From Bradyrhizobium sp. (GTDB lineage: Bacteria; Pseudomonadota; Alphaproteobacteria; Rhizobiales; Xanthobacteraceae), in contig NZ_SSNA01000025.1 in NCBI RefSeq assembly GCF_004799445.1, positions 1 through 64,000 on the forward strand: a DNA stretch of 64,000 bases, written 5' to 3'. Shown piece after piece: positions 30,177 to 40,200 of the stretch. The notes below the pieces were generated by a model, which saw only the letters and a list, made by a program, of their open reading frames with translations, made no database searches and had not been told where the DNA came from. The position numbers and the translations under genes are program-made. Every line of letters begins with the position of its first letter. Position 1 is the first letter of the stretch.

Positions 30177-31097
30177 CTACATCGCCTTATAGGAATCGGG
30201 ATCGGGTGAATCGGAAGGCCTGGCAAACGCCTTCTTCAGTTCCGCACCGATTGGCACGTTAAGATTCAATCCCTTGGGCGGGATTTTCTGCATGAACCAC
30301 TTGTCGTACAGCCTTTGGCCTTCCGGGCTCTGGTAGAGCGCCGCGGTGGCGCCGTCGACCACCTTCTTGAACGCCGGATCGTCCTTGCGAAGCATAATGC
30401 CGCAGGGCTCCGGCCTGGAGAACGCGTCGGTGGAAATGATGTAGGCATCCGGATCCTTCGATCCGGTGACGAAGGCAGCCAGCAGGATATCGTCCATCAC
30501 AAATGCCACCGCCCGGTCGGTCTCGACCATCAGGAACGCCTCGGCGTGGTCCTTGGCCGGGAGGATGTTGATACCAAGATTGCGGACGGCATTCGTTTCG
30601 GTGAGCTGCTTGATGTTGGTGGTGCCGGAGGTCGCGGTTACCGATTTGCCCCTGAGGTCCTCGACCGTGTTGAGCTTATTGGATTTCTTCGAGACGAAGC
30701 GGGTCGCGGTCAGAAAGTGGGTGTTGGCGAAGGCAACCTGCTTCAGACGGTCAGGGTTGTTGGTGGTCGATCCGCATTCGAGGTCGATGGTGCCATTGGC
30801 GAGCAACGGGATGCGGGTCGACGACGTCACCGGATTGAGTGCGACCGCGAGCCTGTCAAGCTTGAGCTCCTTCTGCACGGCGTCGACGATTTTGTAACAG
30901 ATGTCCATCGCAAAACCGATCGGCTTCTGGTTATCGTCCAGGTAGGAAAATGGAATCGACGAATCGCGATAGCCGATCGTGATCGTGCCGGTTTCCTTGA
31001 TTTTCTTCAGCGTCCCGGTCAGCTCTTCGGCCTTGGCCTGTGCGGCACAAATAGCTGCCGCGGCGACCGCAAGGCCGATCATGCGCCGTCGCATCAT
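30177..31097 (-). CDS. Glutamate/aspartate ABC transporter substrate-binding protein, paralog 2
   Basis: Near-identical layout to paralog 1: 'ELTGTLKKIKETGTITIGYRDSSIPFSYLDDNQKPIGFAMDICYKIV'. Confidence 0.92.
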   Translation of the reverse strand: MMRRRMIGLAVAAAAICAAQAKAEELTGTLKKIKETGTITIGYRDSSIPFSYLDDNQKPIGFAMDICYKIVDAVQKELKLDRLAVALNPVTSSTRIPLLANGTIDLECGSTTNNPDRLKQVAFANTHFLTATRFVSKKSNKLNTVEDLRGKSVTATSGTTNIKQLTETNAVRNLGINILPAKDHAEAFLMVETDRAVAFVMDDILLAAFVTGSKDPDAYIISTDAFSRPEPCGIMLRKDDPAFKKVVDGATAALYQSPEGQRLYDKWFMQKIPPKGLNLNVPIGAELKKAFARPSDSPDPDSYKAM

Positions 31098-31231
31098 TCG
31101 CCCTCTCCTCGCCTGGATGACTGCGGCCACGCTTGCATCGCTCAATCCGGAAGGACAATGCGGCCCGCCCGACCCGATCCTGACGCAAGGACTGCGCACA
31201 AGGACCGGGCCGTCACCTCAACCGATTAACC

Positions 31232-32149
31232 CTACATCGCCTTGTAGGAATCGGGGTCGGGGGAATCCGACGGCTTGGCGAATTCATGCTTCAGCTCCGC
31301 GCTGATCGGCACGTTGAGATTCAACCCCTTGGGCGGAATCTTCTGCATGAACCACTTTTCGTACACTTTCGCGCCCTCCGGGCTCTGGTAAAGCGCCGCA
31401 GTGGCGGCATCGACCACCTTCTTGAAGGCGACATCGTCCTTGCGCACCATGATGCCGTAGGGCTCGGGCTTCGAAAATGCATCAGTTGAGATGACATAGG
31501 CCCCCGGCTCCTTCGATCCGGCCACGAGGCTTGCCAGCAGGATATCGTCCATCACGAACGCCACCGCGCGATCGGTCTCGACCATCAGGAATGACTCGGC
31601 ATGATCCTTGGCCGGAATGATGTTGATGCCGAGATTGCGGGCGGCGTTGGCCTCGTTGAGCTGCTTGATGTTGGTGGTGCCCGAGGTCGAGACCACCGAT
31701 TTGCCCTTGAGGTCGTCGATCGATTTGATGTTGCTGGATTTCTTCGAAACGAAGCGGCTTGCGGTCAGGAAATGAGTATTGGTGAACCAGACCTGTTTCT
31801 GTCGTTCGGCATTATTGGTGGTCGAACCGCATTCGAGGTCGACGGTGCCATTGGCCATCAGCGGGATACGTGTCGCCGAGGTGACCGGATTGAGCTTGAC
31901 CTCAAGCTTGTCGAGCTTGAGCTCCTTCTTCACGGCATCCACAATCTTGTAGCAAATGTCCATGGCATAGCCGACCGGCTTCTGGCTGTCGTCCAGGTAG
32001 GAAAACGGAATCGACGAGTCGCGATAACCCAGGGTGATCGCTCCGGTCTCCTTGATGTTCTTCAGCGTTCCCGTGAGTTCCTCGGCATTCGCCTGGCTCC
32101 CACAGAACGCAACGGCGAGCGCGTAGCCCAAGATATTCATGCGTTTCAT
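31232..32149 (-). CDS. Glutamate/aspartate ABC transporter substrate-binding protein, paralog 3
   Basis: MKRMNILGYALAVAFCGSQANAEELTGTLKNIKETGAITLGYRDSSIPFSYLDDSQKPVGYAMDICYKIV. Confidence 0.92.
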   Translation of the reverse strand: MKRMNILGYALAVAFCGSQANAEELTGTLKNIKETGAITLGYRDSSIPFSYLDDSQKPVGYAMDICYKIVDAVKKELKLDKLEVKLNPVTSATRIPLMANGTVDLECGSTTNNAERQKQVWFTNTHFLTASRFVSKKSSNIKSIDDLKGKSVVSTSGTTNIKQLNEANAARNLGINIIPAKDHAESFLMVETDRAVAFVMDDILLASLVAGSKEPGAYVISTDAFSKPEPYGIMVRKDDVAFKKVVDAATAALYQSPEGAKVYEKWFMQKIPPKGLNLNVPISAELKHEFAKPSDSPDPDSYKAM

Positions 32150-33024
32150 AAGTGTTCTCCTTGTTTGTCGGATATGGATTGTTCGAGGATCTGATTGAGG
32201 ACCGGCGCGATGTAGCGACGAAACTGTTCTGGATTCTCGCTCATCGGAAAATGACCGAGTTGCTCCATGATGGTGAGGCTGGCGCCCTTGATTGCCGCGG
32301 CCGTCCGCCGCGTGTCGTCTGGGGTGCAGGAAAAATCGTACTCGCCGGTAAGCAGGTAAAGCGGACAGGCGCCGGTGTCGATGCCCTCGACGCGGCCACG
32401 CAGATCGCCATCGACCCGGTAGAAGTACAGATCGCCCTTGAACACACCCGGCCCGCTTTGCATGTAGCACCACAGGGTTTCGCGGCGCGAAGCGTCAGGA
32501 CTTTGCGGCGCGATCAAACCCGATACCAGCGCCGCGCAGACCTCGCCGCCGTGAACGTCGGGACGGTGCAGCCAGCTGGTATCGTACCACGGCGCCTGAA
32601 AATCGGCGGCTTCCAGACCGATCAAGGCATGAAATTCCCTGGCGTGCTCGATCGCAAGGTTGAGAACGATACGGCCGCCGATCGAACAACCCATCACGAC
32701 GGGCTTCTCCAGTGCGAGCGCCTGGCAGAAGGCGCGGATAGTCTGCGTGTAACGCGCGGTCGTAAGGCAATATTCCTCGCCGGTCCAGCTTGCTGGTGGA
32801 TTCGATTTGCCGTGCCATGGCATATCGAAGGCAATGATTCGAAATTTCTTAGCCAACGCTTCGTCTGCAAGCAGATGCCGCCACTGGCGTCCATCCGACC
32901 CCGCCGTGTGCAGGCAGACCAGCGGGACGCCGGCGCCGTTTTCCTCGAAATAGATGCGATGCGGATCGCCATCGATCTCGACATGAACGTAGCGGCCGAT
33001 CATCGGCTCGATCATGCCGGTCAT
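32146..33024 (-). CDS. Alpha/beta hydrolase
   Basis: 'VPLVCLHTAGSDGRQWRHLLADEALAKKFRIIAFDMPWHGKS', nucleophile elbow 'VVMGCSIGGRI', 'LGHFPMSENPEQF'; ATG overlaps upstream and SBP3 genes. Confidence 0.9.
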   Translation of the reverse strand: MTGMIEPMIGRYVHVEIDGDPHRIYFEENGAGVPLVCLHTAGSDGRQWRHLLADEALAKKFRIIAFDMPWHGKSNPPASWTGEEYCLTTARYTQTIRAFCQALALEKPVVMGCSIGGRIVLNLAIEHAREFHALIGLEAADFQAPWYDTSWLHRPDVHGGEVCAALVSGLIAPQSPDASRRETLWCYMQSGPGVFKGDLYFYRVDGDLRGRVEGIDTGACPLYLLTGEYDFSCTPDDTRRTAAAIKGASLTIMEQLGHFPMSENPEQFRRYIAPVLNQILEQSISDKQGEHL

Positions 33025-33437
33025 GATGGCACCGTGGGACGGTGCGACCGGGGCAGCGCCAGCACATCCTTGAAGTATTGCAGATGCGCCATGAACGGAT
33101 GCAGGTCGCCTTCCAGCACCGCTTCTTCGCGCTTGGTCAGGGCGAGCAGATCGTGCCAGCCCGGCCGCGGCACGGGTTTCCAGTATTCGGCCCAAGCCAC
33201 CGCAGAGGCGCGATACGAAAAGCGCCAGTACCGCATCAACACCGGCGCCGGGGTCAGGTCGATGATCCTGCCGCCGCGGATCGAGGCATGAAACGGGTGA
33301 TCGATCGGTCCAAGCAGACATTCACAGTCGAGGGTACGGCCGCGAAGGATCAAGGCAGGGGCTTGATCGAGCAGCGCGGGAATGCCCGCGAACGCCCCCA
33401 TCACTGCAGCGTCGCTTGGGTTCGAAGGTGGCGTCAT
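33021..33437 (-). CDS. Hypothetical protein (about 138 aa)
   Basis: ORF from ATG 33437 'MTPPSNPSDAAVMGAFAGIPALLDQ...', overlaps the hydrolase start by 4 nt (translational coupling). Confidence 0.6.
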   Translation of the reverse strand: MTPPSNPSDAAVMGAFAGIPALLDQAPALILRGRTLDCECLLGPIDHPFHASIRGGRIIDLTPAPVLMRYWRFSYRASAVAWAEYWKPVPRPGWHDLLALTKREEAVLEGDLHPFMAHLQYFKDVLALPRSHRPTVPS

Positions 33438-33576
33438 ACGCTTCAAGCAGGCATTTCCCGCAATACCGAGATTTGGCGACCGAATGAAACAGGGTTTCCG
33501 ATCGGATCCAGCTGTCTTTATGATCCGAACGTCGGGCCGTCGCAAGGCGCCTTTGGCGGCAGCCGACGGCTGCGCC

Positions 33577-34959
33577 TCATAAAGCGCGCGGCATTTCGCC
33601 CAAATCCCAGAACAGGCCCGCCATGATGCCCAGCGCCTCTTCGGTGACGGAGAGCAGAATGTGCTCGTCCGGCGCGTGCTGCGAGCAGCCGGGATAGGAG
33701 TGCGGCACCCACATCGTGGGCAGGCCGAGCATATCGGAAAACACGTCATTCGGCAGCGAGCCGCCAAAATTCGGCAGCACCGCGGGCGGCTTTCCCGTCG
33801 TCTTGCGGATCGATTCCGCGGTCCAGTTGACCCAGGGGCTGTCGAAATCGGTTCGCGACGCGGCGAACCTCTGCGTCGCCTCGACCCCGACCATCGGAAA
33901 GCCGCGATCGTGCAAATGCGCCCGGATCACGTCGGCAATGTTGTCGACCCTGGTGCCGACAACAAAGCGCAGTTGCAGGACGGCCGAGGCCTGTCCGGGG
34001 ATGGCATTGGCCGGCTTCTCGATGTTGCCGGAAGACATCGCCAGCACTTCGAGCGTGTTCCACGCGTAAAGCCGCTCGGCGGCCGACAGACCTTCCTCAC
34101 CCCAGTCTTCAGCGAGCGCCGGCTCATCCGGCATCGGCTCGATCTTCACGTCGGCCAGGGCTGAGCGAATCTGGTTCGAAAGGCGCGGTGGCTTCAATGG
34201 CTCCACCAGCAAACGCCCCTTGCCGTCGACAAGCGTGGCAATCGCACTGGCAAGGATGGTCGCGGGATTGGCAAGGATACCGCCCCAGTTGCCGGAATGA
34301 TGCGAACCCTCGCGCAAGTTCACGTCGAGATGAATCCGTATGCCGCCGCGGCAACCGAGAAACAGCGTCGGGCGATCGGCGGAAAGCCTTGGCCCATCGG
34401 ATGCAAGAAACAGATCGGCTTTCAGCTCGTCGCGCAACTGTTCGCAGACCTGGCGCAAATCCGGTGACCCGATCTCCTCACCGGTCTCAATGATGAATTT
34501 GGCATTGAAGCCGAGCCGGCCGCCGCGTGCCTCCCGCACCGCCCGAAGCGCCGACATATTGATGCTGTGCTGGCCCTTGTTGTCGGCGGTGCCCCGGCCG
34601 TAGACCCGATTGCCGGATATGGTCGTATGCCACGGATCGAGATGATCGCGCCACTCCCCGACCATGCCGTCGACGACATCGCCGTGTCCGTACATCAGAA
34701 CGGTCGGAGCCGATCCGCTCTCGCGGTATTCCGCGAGAAGGTATGGATTCTTCCCGGTCGGAGATTCGATCAGCCGCGTCGAAAAGCCGAGTTGCGAAAA
34801 CGCAGGCGCGAGGTCCTCGGTGAGATAGGCGCGCAGCGCGTCGCGCTTTTCGGGGTTCTGGCTCTCGGTCTGGTAAGCGACCCTGCGGTCGAGTTCTCTG
34901 AGGAATTCGCCGGAGTGAAGAAAATCGCGGGCCCTGGCGATGGCGTCGGCTCTGGTCAT
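33577..34959 (-). CDS. M20 family metallopeptidase/deacylase
   Basis: 'VLMYGHGDVVDGMVGEW', 'GRGTADNKGQHSINMSALRAV', 'IIETGEEIGSPDL', 'GIRIHLDVNLREGSHHSGNWGGILANP'. Confidence 0.92.
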   Translation of the reverse strand: MTRADAIARARDFLHSGEFLRELDRRVAYQTESQNPEKRDALRAYLTEDLAPAFSQLGFSTRLIESPTGKNPYLLAEYRESGSAPTVLMYGHGDVVDGMVGEWRDHLDPWHTTISGNRVYGRGTADNKGQHSINMSALRAVREARGGRLGFNAKFIIETGEEIGSPDLRQVCEQLRDELKADLFLASDGPRLSADRPTLFLGCRGGIRIHLDVNLREGSHHSGNWGGILANPATILASAIATLVDGKGRLLVEPLKPPRLSNQIRSALADVKIEPMPDEPALAEDWGEEGLSAAERLYAWNTLEVLAMSSGNIEKPANAIPGQASAVLQLRFVVGTRVDNIADVIRAHLHDRGFPMVGVEATQRFAASRTDFDSPWVNWTAESIRKTTGKPPAVLPNFGGSLPNDVFSDMLGLPTMWVPHSYPGCSQHAPDEHILLSVTEEALGIMAGLFWDLGEMPRAL

Positions 34960-35119
34960 CTGTTCTCTTTTTTGTTCCACTCGGCGTCCGGATTTTGCCA
35001 GGTTACCGGGATACGCCGCCGGCCGGAAGGGCGAGGATTTGGCTTTGCTAAAGCCTGCCGGAATGCAACAATTTCCGCCATAGCCCGGCGCTCGACCGGG
35101 TGTCTCGCGGGAGAGCTCC

Positions 35120-35746
35120 TTGAAAACCATCCTTCGCGTCTCGGCCGTCTGCATGCTGTTTGCCGGCTCCGCCCTGGCCCTGACCGGCGAGCGGATGGCG
35201 GAAATTCCGCTCGAAAAAATGTCGGCGGCCCAGCGCAGCATTGCCGACGCCCTCATCTCCGGACCGAGAAAGCGGATGAGTGGTCCGTTCAATGCCTGGC
35301 TGCGCAGCCCGGAGCTGGCGGATCGACTGCAAAAAGTGAGCGAGTATGTCAGGTTCAACACCTCGCTCGACAAGCGGGTCAACGAGATGGCGATCCTGAT
35401 GACCGCGCAGGCCTGGGGCTCGCAATATGAGTGGTACGCGCATGCGCCGCTGGCGCTCGAGGCCGGCCTCGATCCCGCCACCATCGCCGCCATCGGCTCC
35501 GGGCGAAAGCCCGACAACATGAAGGATGACGAGGCTGTTGCCTGGGAGTTCACCACGCAGCTGCGGCGCGATCACGGCGTCGACGATGCGATCTATGCGC
35601 GGGCGCTGAAGAAATTCGGCGAGCAAGGCATTGTGGACCTGGTCGCGGTGAACGGATATTACGATGTCGTCTCGATGACGCTCAACGTCGCGCGTGTGGC
35701 GCCGCCGGCCGACGCCGAATTGCCGTTCAAGCAGGCCGGCCGCTAG
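35120..35746 (+). CDS. Secreted carboxymuconolactone decarboxylase (CMD) family protein
   Basis: Signal peptide; 'LRSPELADRLQKVSEYVRFNTSLDKRVNEMAILMTAQAWGSQYEWYAHAPLALEAGLDPATIAAI'. Confidence 0.9.
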   Translation: MKTILRVSAVCMLFAGSALALTGERMAEIPLEKMSAAQRSIADALISGPRKRMSGPFNAWLRSPELADRLQKVSEYVRFNTSLDKRVNEMAILMTAQAWGSQYEWYAHAPLALEAGLDPATIAAIGSGRKPDNMKDDEAVAWEFTTQLRRDHGVDDAIYARALKKFGEQGIVDLVAVNGYYDVVSMTLNVARVAPPADAELPFKQAGR

Positions 35747-35788
35747 TCTTTCGCCTTGTAATGGCCGCGCGACAGCCATGCCGCGCGG
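35601..35788 (+). repeat. Direct repeat, left copy (3' end of CMD gene plus downstream hairpin)
   Basis: About 90% identical by eye to 41210-41398; 13 mismatches over the 146 coding nt. Confidence 0.9.
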
Positions 35789-36555
35789 CTACCACCCCAA
35801 AATGCTTTTGAGGCCGGTGTAAATCGATCCACCTGCCGTTACCACCACGCCCACTAACGGTCCGGCGGTGGTAAGCAGACGCTGGATGGAGCGTGCGCGC
35901 CGGCGGAGTTGCTCCTCGCCGACATGCTGACCAAGCAGTCCCGCGATCTTGTAAGCGACCGCGTTAGGCTTTCCGCCCTCAGTCATTGTTTTCGGTAATA
36001 CATCGAAGATCAATAAACCAAAAATGTTGCCGGTCTCGAACGCAAGGGCGATACTCGCGATATATTCGATAACTTCACGCCATTCGACCAGGGCCCCGGG
36101 ACGATCGGGACGTTGTCGTTAAATCCGGTTACCGTGAGCATGCATGTTACGGCTATTCCGGCCGTCACGACACCGACCAGGAAGGCGCCGCGAAATCCGA
36201 TTTTCTGTCGTGCATAGAGTGCCAGACCGAACGGCAACGGGATTATGACCGAGGCCAGCCGCAGATAGAGCGGGGCAACATCCAGTTTGATCGTGACGAC
36301 AATGTGAGCCGCTACCAGGAGGACGACAGGCGCCAACACATATGCAATCGTGTGTTTGGTAAAGTAACGGAACGGGAAGCGGATTCGCGCCAAGCTGGCA
36401 TCAACCCGGTCAAGTTCGCGCTGCAATCCGTCAAGTTCAGAAACGATTTCCTGGATTTCAAGGATAACCGGGCGCACAACTCGTAAATCGCGCGAGCAGT
36501 GCTTGCACACGATGGCTTCATACTTGATGGTTTCGGCGCAAAACGGGCATTCCAT
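35789..36555 (-). pseudogene. Zinc-ribbon / coiled-coil / multi-TM protein, split by an apparent 1-nt frameshift near 36091-36100
   Basis: ORF 36010-36555 'MECPFCAETIKYEAIVCKHC...' and ORF 35789-36013 'MIFDVLPKTM...' join in frame via 'VEWREVIEYIASIALAFETGNIFGLLIFDVLPKTM'; 767 nt + 1 = 256 codons. Confidence 0.82.
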
Positions 36556-36758
36556 CAGGATGATCGACGTTTCTTGTCGCGCTTGAGCCTTTCGATCTCA
36601 CCCTTGGCCCGTAGCAATTCCTCCTGCAGAGCATCGCGCTTCCGGGTCAAATCGTCGCGCTCGGTGATTAGCGATTTCGGTACGGTAATGTCGCGGGCAC
36701 AAGAGTCGCAAACCAGCGCCTCCAAGGCATTGTCGTTCAAACAAAACAGACAAATCAT
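36555..36758 (-). CDS. Small zinc-ribbon plus coiled-coil protein (67 aa)
   Basis: 'MICLFCLNDNALEALVCDSCARDITV' (CxxC...CxxC) followed by Lys/Glu-rich heptads; start overlaps next gene. Confidence 0.75.
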   Translation of the reverse strand: MICLFCLNDNALEALVCDSCARDITVPKSLITERDDLTRKRDALQEELLRAKGEIERLKRDKKRRSS

Positions 36759-36768
36759 CGGTACTCCC

Positions 36769-37248
36769 TCAGGGCGTAACCTTCAGGAAAAAAATCGTAC
36801 TTCCAACGCGCCCGTCCGAATCCTTAATGTCGACTCGCAACATATGGTCGCCCGCCGGCAGCTGGGTATCCGGGATATCAATCCCCGTCGCCTGCACAAA
36901 AGGCCTGACGCGGTCAGTCAAATCAACGCTCGGTGTTTTCAGATAAGTGAATTTGATGGAGTCCGAGTCGATTTTTGCACCCCCATACGATACAAACTTG
37001 AGTTGAAAATGCATTGGCGAATGACTCGGTTCGCTGTCGGCGATAAACTCGATTTTCGGACCCCGGGTGATCCCTCGTCGATCGGCTGCAACAGCTCCCT
37101 TTAGCGGCGGCAATTTTGATTCTTCCTCCGTGATCAAGACCACGGCGGCGTAAGCAGGAAGTGCTACCGGTATCACACTCGCAACACAAATTAACAAAAA
37201 TCCCAAACGGCGAGCCCTCACGATAACTCTCCTTATTACTTGAAACAT
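36769..37248 (-). CDS. Small secreted beta-sandwich (Ig-like) protein of unknown function
   Basis: ATG 37248; signal peptide 'LGFLLICVASVIPVALPAYA'; 'GPKIEFIADSEPSHSPMHFQLKFVSYGGAKIDSDSIKFTYL...AGDHMLRVDIKDSDGRVGSTIFFLKVTP'. Confidence 0.75.
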   Translation of the reverse strand: MFQVIRRVIVRARRLGFLLICVASVIPVALPAYAAVVLITEEESKLPPLKGAVAADRRGITRGPKIEFIADSEPSHSPMHFQLKFVSYGGAKIDSDSIKFTYLKTPSVDLTDRVRPFVQATGIDIPDTQLPAGDHMLRVDIKDSDGRVGSTIFFLKVTP

Positions 37249-37255
37249 AAAAGCG

Positions 37256-40200
37256 TTAACGCGTGCCGCCGTCGCCAATGATGGAATACGGCGCCCAAAA
37301 CAAGGGATGAGCATACGCGAATTCGGTCTTGCCGTTACCATCGATGTAGCCTGGTCCGTCCGCCAGCGCCATCATGGCCTGCCGTAGGGCCTCGCCGCGC
37401 GCCAGTTTCGGATCATCGGCCTGGCGCTTGAACAGATTCGTGACGAGCGCCCGCGCCGATTGTGAATGGACTGACCAGTTGGTAACGAGCACCGCTCGCG
37501 TGCCCGCATAAAAAAATGCAAGGCCGAGACCCGAGGCTGCCTCCGCGCCGGCGCCGGCGCCCGCTCCGGTGTTGCAGGCCGACAGCACCACCCAATCGGC
37601 ATCGAGCTTCAAAGCGAGGATTTCCTCCATGGTGAGCAGTCCGTCTCCCTCAACCCCAGCGACCGATGGCGCCGACAGCGCCAGTGCCGGCTGTATCAGC
37701 CCGCTAAGTTCGCCGGGCACGAGACCATGCGTGGCAAAGGCCACGACCTTGATCCGCGACAGGTCCATGGTCTTAACGACATCCTCGTTGGCATTCTTTC
37801 CCAGTTTAAGAACCTTCGATGGGTCCGCCCGCAAGGCCACGGCAATCGACTTTAGTTCGTCGGCGGTATCCGGAAGCCGCGGCAGCATGGCAAGTTCGGC
37901 GCTATCGATTCCCTCAAGCTTCGGACTTGACCGGCGCTTGAGCGGCATCCCGCGCGTCGCGGCCAAACCGGCGTCCGCAACCATGATGGCGGTTTCCGCA
38001 TCCGCAGCTTCGGCTGCTTGTTCGGCACTGAACAATGGATCGCCGAAAGCAATCAACTCGCTACGTCCCGGCTTGCCCGGTGGCAACTGGCGCAAGGCGC
38101 GCAGCGCCGCTGAGGATGGCACCGTCGTGACGGCGTACTTACGCGCCAGCCACGGCACTGCACGATAGCTCGCAAACAACGGATCGTCGTTCGCGTCGAT
38201 TTTGGCTGGCGCGGTCGGCAGCAGCGACAGCGGCAACAGACCGAGCGCACCGTTGGTAACGACGATCAGGTTTTTTGCTTTCTTCCAACCACTCTCGACC
38301 GGCTTCAGGAGTGAACTGTATAACTCGTAGCCGAGCGCAACATCGAAGGCCGGGATATCGGAGATCATTGCCGCATTGGGCTCGAGCGCTTCGCGGAGCC
38401 TAAGCACCTTGCTCTCGATTTCTCTGCGCGTGGCCGGAATCGCGGCGAAGGCCACCTCGCCGTCCATCGGCACTGCCCAAACAAAACTCTCGTCTTGGCC
38501 AAGATAAATCGAAACAAGCGCCTCATCCGCGTTCAAAACTTTTCGAATGTCACTGACGGAGGGCGGTTTGGGATGAATCAATTCCGAATAGGCCGGAAAC
38601 CGGCTTTCGATTTTCTCTCGCGCCGCCGCGCGCTGATCGCGGAGTCCGTCGATCCGGTGGCGGATGGATCGCAGGTCATCGTTATTGCGCTCTTGGGGCG
38701 GAAGCGCCAATGCGCTGTTAAGCGAATCCAGCTGTGCGCCGATTTGCTTCTGAAGGTCTTGTTCCTGTCGAGCCAACTCCGCCAGTTCCGGATTATTCGT
38801 GGACGCTCTGGCGGCAGAGCCGGCAATCGCATTTTGAACGGACTGCCCCCGGATCAAATCGGCGAGCCGCAGGGCATCTGCGGCAGCGCCTGTAGCATCT
38901 TGTTTGGTCTTTGCGGCCGATCGCGCCAGCACCGAGAGGTAGGATTCGATGACAATTCGGGCATAATTGTTCCGCGCTGCGGCACCGGAGCTGTCTTCGT
39001 CAACGCTGGCCGTCAAGCCGGCCGCGATAGCAGGAACAGCGGCACGAAACTCCTCGACAGCCTCGCTGTCGTGGCCCGCTGCGGCGAGACCCACTCCCAC
39101 CATGCCTCGCGCAACTGCATAGTCGAAATGGCTTTCGCCAACGCGATCCTTCAATCGCCGCGCCATCGCCTTCGCTTCCGTCAGCCCGGTAGCGGGATGG
39201 CCGGCCCTGTACAGCGCGTATATTCGCGACGGGTTAGACAAGAGATCGTCCCGACGTGCCTTTTCCCAGTTCGAAATCTGCTGCTCAAGTTCGCCGTACA
39301 CTTTGGCGGCTTCGTCCCAGTGCCCCTGCAGGCCCAAAATTGCTCCGAGTTCACTGAGATTGGAGGCGAACGCCAGCGAGTCCTTCGATGCTCCGATGGC
39401 AAGATAGATTTCGATCGCCGCGCGGGTGAGCTTTTCTGCCTCGGCGTAGCGGCCTTCTTCGATCAAAATTGTGGAAAGATAAGGTATGGTCCGGGTCGTT
39501 GTCAGATTGTACTTGCCGACCGAACTTAGGCGGTTCAGCAGTGCCTGTCTTGCGTCGGCCTCCCCTTCGGCAAACCGCCCTTGGCGCGCCTTCACACGCC
39601 CGCCGGATGCGATCAGATTATCGCGAGCGGTTTCGAGATTGCTCAGGAACGTCGCAGATACCGCTCCTGCGAGGGTGCTAATCAGCTGCTGGCTGAGGTC
39701 ATACGCGATACGATACTCCTCCTCAGCTTCCCGATATTGTCCCCGCGCCTCAAACAGTCGCCCCCGTCCGAAATGGACTTCCCGCACGTAACCGTCGCGA
39801 AACTTGTCGTTTCCCAGAACGGGAAGCTTTCTCTCGATCAGCGCGTCATTTTTTTTCACGTATTCTTCGGCATGAACCAGATCGCCGAGATAGATGTAGA
39901 CTTGGGAGGTAAACCGATAGCAAACAATCAAGCTCAATTCCGTTTCAGGATGATCGTTCTCCTGGGCGATTGTCAGAAAGGACTGAAGCGCGGACTTATT
40001 GTCGCCTGACCACGAATAAAGATATCCTAGTTGGCGTCGAAGCGCCGTTACGTCCACGCCATTTTCGTGTCCGATGGCAATTCCTTCTCGCAGGTCCGCG
40101 ATCGCTTCGGACAACCGACCTAACTCCGACCGGGCGTCGCCGCGACGGAAATAGAAGGCAACCAGCGTACGAGCATCTGCTTTTTCAGGGCGAGTGGCGT

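Noticed and set aside
33437-33767. N-terminal extension of ORF 33021-33767
   Set aside because: Overlaps the M20 peptidase coding region in another frame; the plausible gene starts at ATG 33437.
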